From NCBI GenBank assembly GCA_963515375.1, contig CAUPWE010000001.1, positions 124,001-188,000 on the forward strand: DNA of 64,000 bases, written 5' to 3'. The notes beneath the pieces were generated by a model. That model did not search any database. It worked only from the letters and a program-made list of their open reading frames with translations, and was not told the origin of the DNA. A program made the translations under genes and the position numbers. The first letter of the stretch is position 1, and every line of letters starts with the position of its first letter. This stretch comes from Nanosynbacter sp963515375. Its GTDB lineage: Bacteria > Patescibacteriota > Saccharimonadia > Saccharimonadales > Saccharimonadaceae. Shown here piece by piece: positions 25,377 to 33,421 of this stretch.

Positions 25377-25687
25377 TTTATATAGCTATACATAAGTAGG
25401 TTTTTGCAAGAAACTGCCCCAGCAGGTACGGGGCGGTTTTTCTATAGCAATTGCACGCAGTCTATGCTATAATCTTTTCCAGAGTTTCCTCTTTTCGGAG
25501 CGCGCGGTGGTTTGAATGTGTACAGGCTGCATGCTCGGCAGAAAAGGTAAAGACACGGGGCGGAGTTGCTGAATCCAAGCCGTAGGCGCTAAGAGAAGCT
25601 GGTTTTTATGTGCAAAATTGCGCGCCAGCTTGCTAGAGCCACCAGGCGAAATCGCCATAATTAGTAAATCAACCAAGGAGAAATTGG
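25377..25687 (+). other. Intergenic region: terminator, rpsL promoter and long leader
   Basis: It holds the terminator at 25412-25443, an extended -10 promoter TGCTATAAT (TATAAT 25468-25473) and about 200 bases of leader before rpsL. Inside the leader AAGCTGG and CCAGCTT (about 25597-25631) form a hairpin. A second possible -10, CATAAT at 25656-25661, lies nearer the gene. No ORF is convincing. Confidence 0.55.
25412..25443 (+). terminator. Terminator of the 24645 gene
   Basis: AACTGCCCC (25412-25420) pairs with GGGGCGGTT (25430-25438) with one G-U, then a T-run. Its 3' arm is an exact 18-base copy of the rpoC terminator's. Confidence 0.85.
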
Positions 25688-26101
25688 ATGCCAACAATCA
25701 ACCAGTTGGTGCGTAAACCGCGCCAAACGGCCAAGAAAAAGTCCAAGTCGCCAGCACTGGGTCGCATTCACAACGCCCTGAAAACGCGTTACTACGACCA
25801 AAATGCACCGCTCAAGCGCGGCGTGTGTGTGCGTGTGACGACCAAGACACCAAAGAAACCAAACTCAGCTTTGCGTAAAGTTGCCCGCGTGAAACTAAAC
25901 AACGGCTATGAAGTCTGGGCCTACATTGGCGGTGAAGGCCATAACTTGCAGGAGCACGCTGTGGTCTTGATCCGCGGTGGCCGCGTGCCTGACCTGCCGG
26001 GTGTGCGTTATCACGTCGTACGCGGCGCATTGGACCTTCAAGGCGTCAACAACCGCAAGCGGGGCCGTTCGAAGTACGGTACCAAGAAAGGGGATAAGTA
26101 A
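25688..26101 (+). CDS. rpsL: 30S ribosomal protein S12
   Basis: 137 residues. The decoding-centre loops KKPNSALRKVARVKL and GGRVPDLPGVRYHVVRG are intact, as is the C-terminal RKRGRSKYGTKK. The usual positions linked to streptomycin resistance carry the standard lysines. First gene of the str operon, with AAGGAG before the ATG and rpsG two bases after the stop. Confidence 0.97.
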   Translation: MPTINQLVRKPRQTAKKKSKSPALGRIHNALKTRYYDQNAPLKRGVCVRVTTKTPKKPNSALRKVARVKLNNGYEVWAYIGGEGHNLQEHAVVLIRGGRVPDLPGVRYHVVRGALDLQGVNNRKRGRSKYGTKKGDK

Positions 26102-26103
26102 TC

Positions 26104-26583
26104 ATGCCTCGTAAAGTTACCAAGAAACTGCAACGTGAACTCAAGCCTGACCGCCGCTACCAAAGCGTGTTGGTGCAGCGCTTGATCAATAAGTCAATGC
26201 TGGACGGCAAGAAGCTAGCGGCTGAGCGTGCTGTTTACACCGCCCTGGAAACTGCTGCGAAGAAATTGGATTCAGAAGATCCGTTGGCAGTGTTTGAAAA
26301 AGCATTGAAAAACGTTAGCCCAAACTTTGAAGTGAAGAGCCGCCGTGTCGGTGGTGCCAACTACCAGATTCCGTTCCCAGTTCAGGGACACCGGCAGCTG
26401 CACTACGCGTTTAGCTGGCTAGTCCAGTCAGCTCGCGCTCGCAGCGGCATGCCATATTCACAGCGTTTGGCACTGGAAATTGTTGACGCCTACAACGAAG
26501 CCGGTGCTGCCTTCAAGAAGAAAGAAGACACCCACAAGATGGCCGAAGCCAACCGCGCCTTTGCGCACTTTGCTCGTGGCTAA
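26104..26583 (+). CDS. rpsG: 30S ribosomal protein S7
   Basis: 159 residues, close to the usual 156. The N-terminal MPRKVTKK and the conserved RVGGANYQIPFPV and HKMAEANRAFAHFA identify S7, which nucleates assembly of the 30S head. It ends the rpsL-rpsG unit: fusA does not follow directly as in most bacteria but after a terminator and a yajQ-type gene. Confidence 0.97.
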   Translation: MPRKVTKKLQRELKPDRRYQSVLVQRLINKSMLDGKKLAAERAVYTALETAAKKLDSEDPLAVFEKALKNVSPNFEVKSRRVGGANYQIPFPVQGHRQLHYAFSWLVQSARARSGMPYSQRLALEIVDAYNEAGAAFKKKEDTHKMAEANRAFAHFARG

Positions 26584-26606
26584 TTGTCGGGAAAATGTAA
26601 ACTCAG

Positions 26607-26635
26607 AAATCGCTCTGAAAAATGGGCGATTTTTG
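26607..26635 (+). terminator. Terminator of rpsL-rpsG
   Basis: AAATCGCTC (26607-26615) pairs with GGGCGATTT (26624-26632) with one G-U, then T residues. A TATAAT at 26637-26642 follows at once and probably drives the yajQ-type gene. Confidence 0.8.
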
Positions 26636-26663
26636 TTATAATAGAGAAAATTAGGAGGGGTAA

Positions 26664-27158
26664 ATGGCAAGTTTTTCATTTGATATTGTGTCAGAAATTG
26701 ACAAAGCTGAGATGAATAATGTATTCATGCAGGCAGAAAAAGAGATCCAAGGGCGGTACGATTTTAAGGGAACGAGCGCTGCTATTGACTGGCTGGATGA
26801 TAAAAAAGGATTCAAGCTCACCGGCGATAACGACTGGCAGGTTGATGCGGTGCTGGATATCGTGCGTAAGAAACTGGCGGCTCGGGGTCAGTCGAGCAAA
26901 GTCCTCGATCTCACCAAAGAAAAAGTCACCTCAAACCTCAAAACCACCTGGGAAATTCCTTTCAAACAGGGCCTCGACCAGCCAACTGCCAAGCGCATCG
27001 CTGCCGATATTCGTACTAACGCGCCAAAAGCCAAGCCACAAATCCAAGGCGACCTCGTTCGCGTCACTTCCGCCTCGAAAGACGAGTTGCAGAAAGTCAT
27101 TAGCCTGATGCGTGAAAATGATTATGACACGCCGCTGCAGTTTGTGAATTATCGATAA
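26664..27158 (+). CDS. YajQ-family protein (DUF520)
   Basis: 164 residues, the standard length. The opening ASFSFDIVSEIDKAEMNN, the KEIQGRYDFKGTSAAI stretch and the C-terminal VISLMRENDYDTPLQFVNYR are hallmarks. Some YajQ proteins bind cyclic di-GMP and act as regulators, others have been linked to nucleic acids; which applies here is unknown. It stands alone between rpsG and fusA with its own -10 and AGGAGGGG ribosome binding site. Confidence 0.93.
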   Translation: MASFSFDIVSEIDKAEMNNVFMQAEKEIQGRYDFKGTSAAIDWLDDKKGFKLTGDNDWQVDAVLDIVRKKLAARGQSSKVLDLTKEKVTSNLKTTWEIPFKQGLDQPTAKRIAADIRTNAPKAKPQIQGDLVRVTSASKDELQKVISLMRENDYDTPLQFVNYR

Positions 27159-27327
27159 CCTTAACATTTAGCTATAATTGAGCTATTGTGGTTGAAGCAC
27201 TTTGGCAGAAATAGTGCAGTTTTCAAAAATCATGACATCTGATATAATTAGCAACAAGCGTAGTTTTTTGTGGCAAAAAATAGTCGCAGAAGATCTCGGA
27301 TAAATAACGTAATTAAAGGAAAGACGA
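27159..27327 (+). promoter_or_regulatory. fusA promoter and leader region
   Basis: TATAAT at 27243-27248 with TTTTCA 17 bases upstream (27220-27225) is the likely fusA promoter; another TATAAT lies at 27173-27178. AAAGGAAAGAC gives the ribosome binding site. The leader of about 75 bases shows no clear hairpin. Confidence 0.5.
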
Positions 27328-29415
27328 ATGGCAGCAAACGTTCCATTACAAAACTTTAGAAATATTGGTATTATTGCTCACATTGACGCCGGTAAAACGA
27401 CGACAACTGAGGGTATTTTGTACCGCACTGGCTTGACGCATAAGATTGGCGTAGTTAAAGGCGACGGCGATGGTGCCACCACCGACTGGATGGCTCAAGA
27501 AAAAGAGCGCGGTATCACTATTACTTCGGCAGCGGTGACCTGCTTCTGGAAAGATCACAAGATTAACATTATCGACACGCCAGGGCACATCGACTTTACT
27601 GCTGAGGTGGAGCGCTCGCTGCGCGTACTCGACGGTGCAGTGACGGTGTTTGACGGTAAGATGGGTGTTGAAGCCCAGTCTGAGACTGTCTGGCGCCAGG
27701 CTAACAAATATGGCGTGCCGCGCATCTGCTTCGTTAACAAGATTAATCAGACCGGCGGCGACTTCTACAAATCTCTGGAGTCAATTCACAATCGCCTCAG
27801 CAAGCAAGCCTTTCCAATTCACTTGCCAATTGGTTTTGAGAAGACCATCAACGGCGTGGTTGACTTGATTGATATGAAAGCTTACACCTATGACGACTAC
27901 ACTGATCACGAGTTGAAGGTTGGCGAGATCCCAGCTGATATGCTGGAGAAGGCGAAGAATGCCCGCAGCTTGCTGGTGGAGAATGCCGTTGAAGCTGACG
28001 ACGAATTGATGATGAAATTCCTTGATCAGGGTGAGGAAGCGATTACCATTGACGAACTGAAGATGGCGCTGCGCAAACGCGTGCTGGCTGGCGACTTCTA
28101 TCTGGTGACTGGCGGCGACGGTCGCGGTGTCATCGTGGAGAAGCTGCTTGACTTGATGGTTGACTTCTTACCAAGTCCGCTGGACGTTGACGAAATTTGG
28201 GGTAAAAATCCAAAGACTGGCGACGAAGTGGGCCGCAAACCAGATGAAAAAGAGCCAATGAGTGCCCTGGCGTTCAAGATCGCTACTGACCCATTTGTCG
28301 GTAAATTGATCTTTATCCGCGTCTATTCCGGTGTCTTGAGCTCGGGCAGCTACGTCCTGAATACCACCACTGGTGACAAAGAGCGCATCGGTCGTATCGT
28401 GCGAATGCACGCTGACAAGCGTGAGGAAATTGACAAGATTGGTGCTGGCGACATCGCCGCAGTGGTTGGCCTGAAGAACACCGGTACCGGTAATACCTTG
28501 ACTGATCCAGCGCACCCAATTGCCCTGGAAAGTATCGAGTTCCCAGAGCCACCAGTCTCCATCGCCGTTGAACCGAAGTCAAAGGCTGACCAGGAAAAGA
28601 TGGCACTCGCCTTGCAGCGCTTGGCTGAGGAAGACCCAACCTTCCGCATCCACACTGACGAAGAAACCGGCCAGACGATTATGTCCGGCATGGGTGAGTT
28701 GCACCTCGATATCTTGATCGACCGCATGAAGCGCGAATTTAAGGTTGAAGCTAACATTGGCGAGCCGCAGGTGGCCTTCCGCGAGTCAATCAAGGGCCGC
28801 GCTGAAGTCCAGGGTAAGCACGCCAAGCAGTCCGGAGGTCGTGGTCAATATGGTGACGTCTGGGTACGATTTGAACCAAATGAAGCTGGCAAGGGCTTTG
28901 AATTTATCGACGAGATCAAAGGTGGCGTGGTTCCTCAGGAGTATCGCCCGGCTGTCATGAAGGGCATCAAGGAAACCCTGGAAGGCGGTGTTATCGCTGG
29001 CTATCCAGTGGTTGATGTCAAGGCGACTCTATATGATGGTTCGTACCACGATGTTGACTCCTCAGAGCTAGCCTTCTCATTAGCGGGTTCATTGGCAGCT
29101 CGCGAGGGTATCAAGCAAGCCACCCCAATTCTACTCGAGCCAGTCATGAAGGTTGAAGTAACCACCCCAGAAGAATTCATGGGCGACATCATCGGCGACC
29201 TGAACTCACGCCGCGGCCGCATTGACGCCATGGAAGATTTGATGGGCGGCGCCAAATTGGTCAAAGCTTTCGTGCCGCTAGCAAATATGTTTGGCTACAC
29301 CTCGGACATCCGCTCGATGTCGCAGGGCCGCGCAGCCAGCACCATGGAGCTAGCGCAGTACGAGGAAGTACCGCCGAACGTGGCGCAGGAGATTATCGAG
29401 AAGCGCAGCAAGTAG
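27328..29415 (+). CDS. fusA: Elongation factor G
   Basis: 695 residues with the five-domain layout. G1 AHIDAGKTTT is at about 17-26, RGITITSAAVT (G2) near 60, DTPGHIDF (G3) near 84 and NKIN (G4, usually NKMD) near 137; the latter Met-Asp to Ile-Asn change is mild but affects the guanine-binding NKxD, where Asp normally contacts the base. The domain III-V signatures (GMGELHLDI, PVMKVEVTTPEEFMGDIIGDLNSRRG) are intact. Length and completeness argue for the working EF-G. A terminator follows. Confidence 0.96.
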   Translation: MAANVPLQNFRNIGIIAHIDAGKTTTTEGILYRTGLTHKIGVVKGDGDGATTDWMAQEKERGITITSAAVTCFWKDHKINIIDTPGHIDFTAEVERSLRVLDGAVTVFDGKMGVEAQSETVWRQANKYGVPRICFVNKINQTGGDFYKSLESIHNRLSKQAFPIHLPIGFEKTINGVVDLIDMKAYTYDDYTDHELKVGEIPADMLEKAKNARSLLVENAVEADDELMMKFLDQGEEAITIDELKMALRKRVLAGDFYLVTGGDGRGVIVEKLLDLMVDFLPSPLDVDEIWGKNPKTGDEVGRKPDEKEPMSALAFKIATDPFVGKLIFIRVYSGVLSSGSYVLNTTTGDKERIGRIVRMHADKREEIDKIGAGDIAAVVGLKNTGTGNTLTDPAHPIALESIEFPEPPVSIAVEPKSKADQEKMALALQRLAEEDPTFRIHTDEETGQTIMSGMGELHLDILIDRMKREFKVEANIGEPQVAFRESIKGRAEVQGKHAKQSGGRGQYGDVWVRFEPNEAGKGFEFIDEIKGGVVPQEYRPAVMKGIKETLEGGVIAGYPVVDVKATLYDGSYHDVDSSELAFSLAGSLAAREGIKQATPILLEPVMKVEVTTPEEFMGDIIGDLNSRRGRIDAMEDLMGGAKLVKAFVPLANMFGYTSDIRSMSQGRAASTMELAQYEEVPPNVAQEIIEKRSK

Positions 29416-29435
29416 CCGGTAAATCCTCAACAAAC

Positions 29436-29470
29436 AAATATCCCCGGAATATTAACCTCCGGGGATATTT
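29436..29470. terminator. Bidirectional terminator between fusA and the exporter gene
   Basis: AAATATCCCCGG (29436-29447) and its exact complement (29459-29470) form a 12-base stem around 11 bases. The two genes converge here. Confidence 0.88.
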
Positions 29471-29486
29471 TATGTACTCGTATTAA

Positions 29487-30875
29487 TTAACGAGCTGTGC
29501 GTGGCCAGAATAGATTGATTAATCGGCGACGAATTGGGCGACCAACAACGTTACCAAACGACGCGCCAATGGCTACAGCTACGCCTATAAGGATTGCCCG
29601 TGCCAGGATTGCCAGGGCGGGTAGGAAGTTGGGGCTGTTTGGTGGATATAACACCACACCCATTAGGCCATTGTATAGCGATAATCCCGGCACCAATGGC
29701 ACAATTCCAGCTGCGATAATTGCCAATGAAGGAAAACGCCATAGCCTGGAGGTCAATACGGCCACTAATCCAACTGCTGCTGCCGCTATGCCACTGGCTG
29801 TCACGATATCAAACCCGAAACTCATCATCAATCGCGAAATCCACCATCCAAGAACCGCCACAAGCGCGGAAATAATCATACCCAACCATCGAGCGTGATT
29901 TCTCAGTACAAATGCCGCCGCGATAACCATTGACCCTAAATACTGTGTATGCCGATCTGCTAAAGTCAAACGATCTGGCGTCGCTGGAAAAGTAATGCCA
30001 AACTTGGTTGCAATATACAACCCAACCATCACTCCAGCGATTACGCCGCCTGTTGCCATCACCACTTTCAGCAGCCGAGCATTCGCTGTCATGTAATATT
30101 CATCAATAGCATCCTGAAACGCGCCAACGAACATCAGACCTGCCACCAACAGGACAATGCCACTAATCACCAGTAGTGTTGTATTGATGCTTAGTCCCAA
30201 GTAGTTGCTGCACCATGCCGCACCGGCCGCTACCAGCGTCACAAAAATCGCTACAAGTGCTTGAGAATAAAATAACGGCGCACCAACATGGCCCAGCCAA
30301 CGCAGCAACGCAGTCGCTAAGAATCCGAGTAAAAACGCCAGGCCAGACATCAGTAGACTGCCGCCATAAAGCGTGACAGACCCCGCGCTCACTAATCCGC
30401 CTGCCGCATAAATAACCAATTGTGAATGTTGTTTTGGCTTTTTAAGAATATTCTCTAATCGTTCTTCTGCGTCCTTTAATGATAATCTTTGTCGACGAAT
30501 GTCAAGCGCCAGAAGCTGCAAGGCTTGGATTAGCTGATAATTTGGATCATCTGGTACAATTACGCGCGCCATCGTCAGTGGCTCACGGTCAACACCGCGA
30601 TCCTGAGAAATTGTTACTAATGTGTAACTAACATCCATATGGACGCGTTTCTGGCAATATGTCTGCGTTATCCCCAGAGACATTCGCACCACGTCACGTG
30701 CCACCACGCCCATACTCAGCAGCTGCTCAGCAATGGTCATGGTCATGCGCAGCGCTCGCATGTTCGGTGTTAAGCTGTCATCAATTTTTTCCAGATCGTG
30801 CGCTGGCTCAAAATCGTAAAAGTTGGCTATCCTGGCCAACGACTGTTCAATAAATTTCGGTACTTTTTTCTTCAC
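29487..30875 (-). CDS. ThrE-like threonine/serine exporter family protein
   Basis: 462 residues, GTG start. The N-terminal 140 residues form the soluble ThrE domain (DUF1212-type, including MTIAEQLLSMGVVARDVVRM), and the rest has about ten hydrophobic helices in two groups with ISGIVLLVAGLMFVGAFQDAIDEYYMTANARLLKV between them, as in the two-part ThrE/DUF3815 exporters. Single-chain ThrE proteins export threonine and serine in actinobacteria; the substrate here is inferred. TACACT on its strand lies about 9 bases before the GTG and there is no Shine-Dalgarno, suggesting a leaderless start. Confidence 0.87.
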   Translation of the reverse strand: MKKKVPKFIEQSLARIANFYDFEPAHDLEKIDDSLTPNMRALRMTMTIAEQLLSMGVVARDVVRMSLGITQTYCQKRVHMDVSYTLVTISQDRGVDREPLTMARVIVPDDPNYQLIQALQLLALDIRRQRLSLKDAEERLENILKKPKQHSQLVIYAAGGLVSAGSVTLYGGSLLMSGLAFLLGFLATALLRWLGHVGAPLFYSQALVAIFVTLVAAGAAWCSNYLGLSINTTLLVISGIVLLVAGLMFVGAFQDAIDEYYMTANARLLKVVMATGGVIAGVMVGLYIATKFGITFPATPDRLTLADRHTQYLGSMVIAAAFVLRNHARWLGMIISALVAVLGWWISRLMMSFGFDIVTASGIAAAAVGLVAVLTSRLWRFPSLAIIAAGIVPLVPGLSLYNGLMGVVLYPPNSPNFLPALAILARAILIGVAVAIGASFGNVVGRPIRRRLINLFWPRTAR

Positions 30876-30906
30876 AATACTTAGTGTAACAAATTTTATG
30901 CCAATG

Positions 30907-30982
30907 AAAATAGCCCGCCAAGAGAGCTCCAGCCGAGACTTATGTGTCTCAAGGCGAGCTATTTTCTGGCGGGCTTAGCCCG
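30907..30982 (-). terminator. Large multi-stem terminator hairpin
   Basis: AGCCCGCCA and TGGCGGGCT form the outer stem; AGCTC/GAGCT, GCC/GGC and GAGAC/GTCTC form inner stems. On the minus strand the outer stem is followed by ATTTTC, so it should end the small membrane-protein transcript before the exporter gene. Confidence 0.7.
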
Positions 30983-30988
30983 CGTTAG

Positions 30989-31258
30989 CTATAGGTCGTA
31001 CTCATGGTCTTGCAGCATTGCTGCAATTGTGAAACAGACTACCATTATTGTAGCCAGTTCATATGCGAAAGCAAGAACCAGAGGCACTCCCCTGGAGAGC
31101 GTCTCGTCTCTCATCGCCACCCAGAAGGTGACGTGAGTGACGACAGTGGCGAGAACGGCTATCGCCGTTCGTCCCTCTCTATTATTAGCCTTCGCCCACA
31201 GTAGGGCGAGGGGAGAAATAATGAAAAGGGAGATGACGATAATAAGCACGGCAACCAT
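30989..31258 (-). CDS. Small three-helix membrane protein
   Basis: 89 residues when started at the ATG at 31258, which has AGGAGGGG 3-4 bases upstream; the longer frame to 31354 runs through the leader hairpin and is unlikely. Three hydrophobic helices (about 2-22, 34-48, 64-82) are linked by short charged loops. No family recognised. It has a strong promoter and a hairpin-rich leader, so it may be regulated at the RNA level. Confidence 0.7.
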   Translation of the reverse strand: MVAVLIIVISLFIISPLALLWAKANNREGRTAIAVLATVVTHVTFWVAMRDETLSRGVPLVLAFAYELATIMVVCFTIAAMLQDHEYDL

Positions 31259-31280
31259 GACCCCTCCTAAAGGATCAACA

Positions 31281-31323
31281 CTCGAAGCTAAAGGGCACTT
31301 TTGCCCTTTGATGAAACTTCGAG
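31281..31323 (-). promoter_or_regulatory. Leader hairpin upstream of the small membrane-protein gene
   Basis: CTCGAAG (31281-31287) pairs with CTTCGAG (31317-31323), and AAAGGGCA (31290-31297) with TGCCCTTT (31302-31309) inside it with a 4-base loop. The Shine-Dalgarno follows 10-20 bases later on the minus strand. Confidence 0.75.
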
Positions 31324-31335
31324 CAAAAGCTGATA

Positions 31336-31364
31336 TATATATCATATATGACAAAAAAAGTCAA
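31336..31364 (-). promoter_or_regulatory. Promoter of the small membrane-protein gene
   Basis: Minus strand: TTGACT (31359-31364), 17 bases, TATATA (31336-31341). The upstream TTGTCA and downstream TTGTCA copies around the -35 give it a repetitive look. Confidence 0.75.
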
Positions 31365-31381
31365 CACTTTGACAAAAAGGA

Positions 31382-33349
31382 CTAGTCAATTTTCTGTAAA
31401 ATAAAGCCGGTTCTGGCTGGAATGTACACTTTGAGTAGGTGCTCGTCGCCGTGTGGCGCGGTAAACAGCCGCTGACCGTGTTGGACGCGTCCGTACCCGC
31501 CAAATTGCTTATCATCACTGTCCAGTACCAGCCGATACGACCCAGCCGCTGCCGGCACGCCATAATCCGTCCACGACTGGTCAGGTGAAAAATTCATGAT
31601 AAACAGCAGATCGCCGCGTATGAAACTAACCACATGGTCGTGTTGGCGAATGGTGAGGTAGTGAATACCCGGGTCGTTAACCGCTTGGATGATTTTCATT
31701 AGCGCCACGTCAAATTCGCCCAGCCATTGATACTTGAGAAAACCATTGTCGCGTAAACTCCACTGGCGGCGGGCGTGCTTGAATGACCAATTATTACCCT
31801 GGCGCGGAAAGTCAATCCACTCGGGATGTCCAAATTCATTGCCCATAAAATTAAGGTAACCGCCGCCGTGCAGCCCGGCTGTCAGCAGTCGAATCAGCTT
31901 ATGTAGTGCTACACCGCGTTCCACCGCCAGGTCCGGATCGTCTTTGTTCATATGCCAATACATGGCTTTGTCGATCAGCCGGAAAATCAGCGTCTTGTCG
32001 CCGACCAAGGCTTGGTCGTGACTTTCGGCGTAGGTGATGACTTTTTCCTCTGGGCGGTGCGAACTTAAGGTGTGTGCCAGCTCGCCCAAATCCCAATCTT
32101 CATCGCGCTTTTCCTTCAGCGTTTTGATCCAGAGGTCAGGTGCGCCCATCGCTAATCGATAATCAAAACCCAGGCCGCCATATTCAGTCGGTGCCGCCAA
32201 GCCCGGTAGCCCGCTCATTTCCTCAGCAATGGTCGTGGCATCGGGGCGAACGGCGTGAATGACGTCATTTGCCAGCCTGAGATAGACCAAGGCGTCCTTA
32301 TCGACATCATCAGTAAAATAATCATCATAGCTGGTGAAACTCTTGCCCAAGCCATGATCGTAGTACAACATGCTAGTCACACCATCAAACCGAAAACCGT
32401 CAACATGGTACTCGTCCAACCACCAGCGACAATTGCTAGCCAAAAAGTGCAGTACTTCCGGCTTGCCATAGTCAAACAACCGCGAATCCCACGCTGGATG
32501 GTCATGAGCTTTGAAATATTGCGTCGGGCTGCCCGCAAAATTACTGAGGCCCTCAACTTCATTTTTGGCGGCATGAGCATGAACGATATCAATGATGACC
32601 CGCAGTCCCAGTCCGTGTGCCGCGTCAACCAGCCGTTTAAAATCATCGGGTGTACCAAAGCGCGATGACACGGCGAAAAAATTGCTGACATGGTAGCCAA
32701 AACTGCCATAGTATGGATGTTCAGCGATGGCCATTAGCTGGATGGTATTGTAGCCGGCTTGTTTGATGCGTGGCAGGACGCCCGCGGTAAATTCATTAAA
32801 GCTGGCAACTTTTTCCTCTTCGCTACTCATGCCAACATGCGCCTCGTAAATCAGCGGTACTTTTGGCGCAGGCGGAACGTCATGCTGCCACTGATACGGC
32901 TCATCAGGCCGCCACACGACGGCCGAAAAATCCACCGAATCATCATCCTGAACGACGTAGGTGGCGTATGATGGCAAGCGCCAACCAGCTCCGCCCGGCC
33001 AATAGACGCGCAGCTTATATTTCTGCCCGTGGTGCAGCGCGTCTCTCGGCAAATCAACACTCCATTCGCCATGCGCGCCAGGCTGCAGGGCAAATTCCTC
33101 GCGCTCCTGCCAGTCAGAAAACTCGCCAACCATCACTATGCGTGTAGCGTTTGGCGCCCATTCTCTAAAAATCCAACCGTCTTGAGTGCGGTGCAGTCCA
33201 AAATGATGAAACCCTAGCGCAAACTCTGCTGGTGATTTTCCATCCAAAACCTTCTTTAACGTCGACGAAATATACGCTTCACGTGACTGGATGGCGCGTT
33301 CATGCGGCGCCAGCCACGGGTCAAGGTCAACCAGCGTTTTCTTACTCAT
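31382..33349 (-). CDS. glgB: 1,4-alpha-glucan branching enzyme
   Basis: 655 residues from the ATG at 33349; the frame stays open to 33466 but the extra part is not protein-like for this family. A CBM48-type N-terminal domain (FREWAPNATRIVMVGEFSDWQ) precedes a GH13 catalytic domain: DGFRFDGVTSM holds the nucleophile Asp, AEEMSG the acid Glu, and AESHDQA the third carboxylate; LNFMGNEFGHPEW is family-typical. It makes alpha-1,6 branches in glycogen-like polymer. TATACT lies 6 bases before the ATG: leaderless start likely. No other glycogen gene is nearby. Confidence 0.94.
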   Translation of the reverse strand: MSKKTLVDLDPWLAPHERAIQSREAYISSTLKKVLDGKSPAEFALGFHHFGLHRTQDGWIFREWAPNATRIVMVGEFSDWQEREEFALQPGAHGEWSVDLPRDALHHGQKYKLRVYWPGGAGWRLPSYATYVVQDDDSVDFSAVVWRPDEPYQWQHDVPPAPKVPLIYEAHVGMSSEEEKVASFNEFTAGVLPRIKQAGYNTIQLMAIAEHPYYGSFGYHVSNFFAVSSRFGTPDDFKRLVDAAHGLGLRVIIDIVHAHAAKNEVEGLSNFAGSPTQYFKAHDHPAWDSRLFDYGKPEVLHFLASNCRWWLDEYHVDGFRFDGVTSMLYYDHGLGKSFTSYDDYFTDDVDKDALVYLRLANDVIHAVRPDATTIAEEMSGLPGLAAPTEYGGLGFDYRLAMGAPDLWIKTLKEKRDEDWDLGELAHTLSSHRPEEKVITYAESHDQALVGDKTLIFRLIDKAMYWHMNKDDPDLAVERGVALHKLIRLLTAGLHGGGYLNFMGNEFGHPEWIDFPRQGNNWSFKHARRQWSLRDNGFLKYQWLGEFDVALMKIIQAVNDPGIHYLTIRQHDHVVSFIRGDLLFIMNFSPDQSWTDYGVPAAAGSYRLVLDSDDKQFGGYGRVQHGQRLFTAPHGDEHLLKVYIPARTGFILQKID

Positions 33350-33421
33350 GGTTATAGTATACCGCATGAGATGGTGGTTGTGCTTGAAGTTCGCTATGTT
33401 GCAATATACGATACATAACAT

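Noticed and set aside
27328..29415. fusA as a non-translocating EF-G paralogue because G4 reads NKIN
   Set aside because: It is the only EF-G in the window, of full length and with all other motifs; the change alone is not enough.
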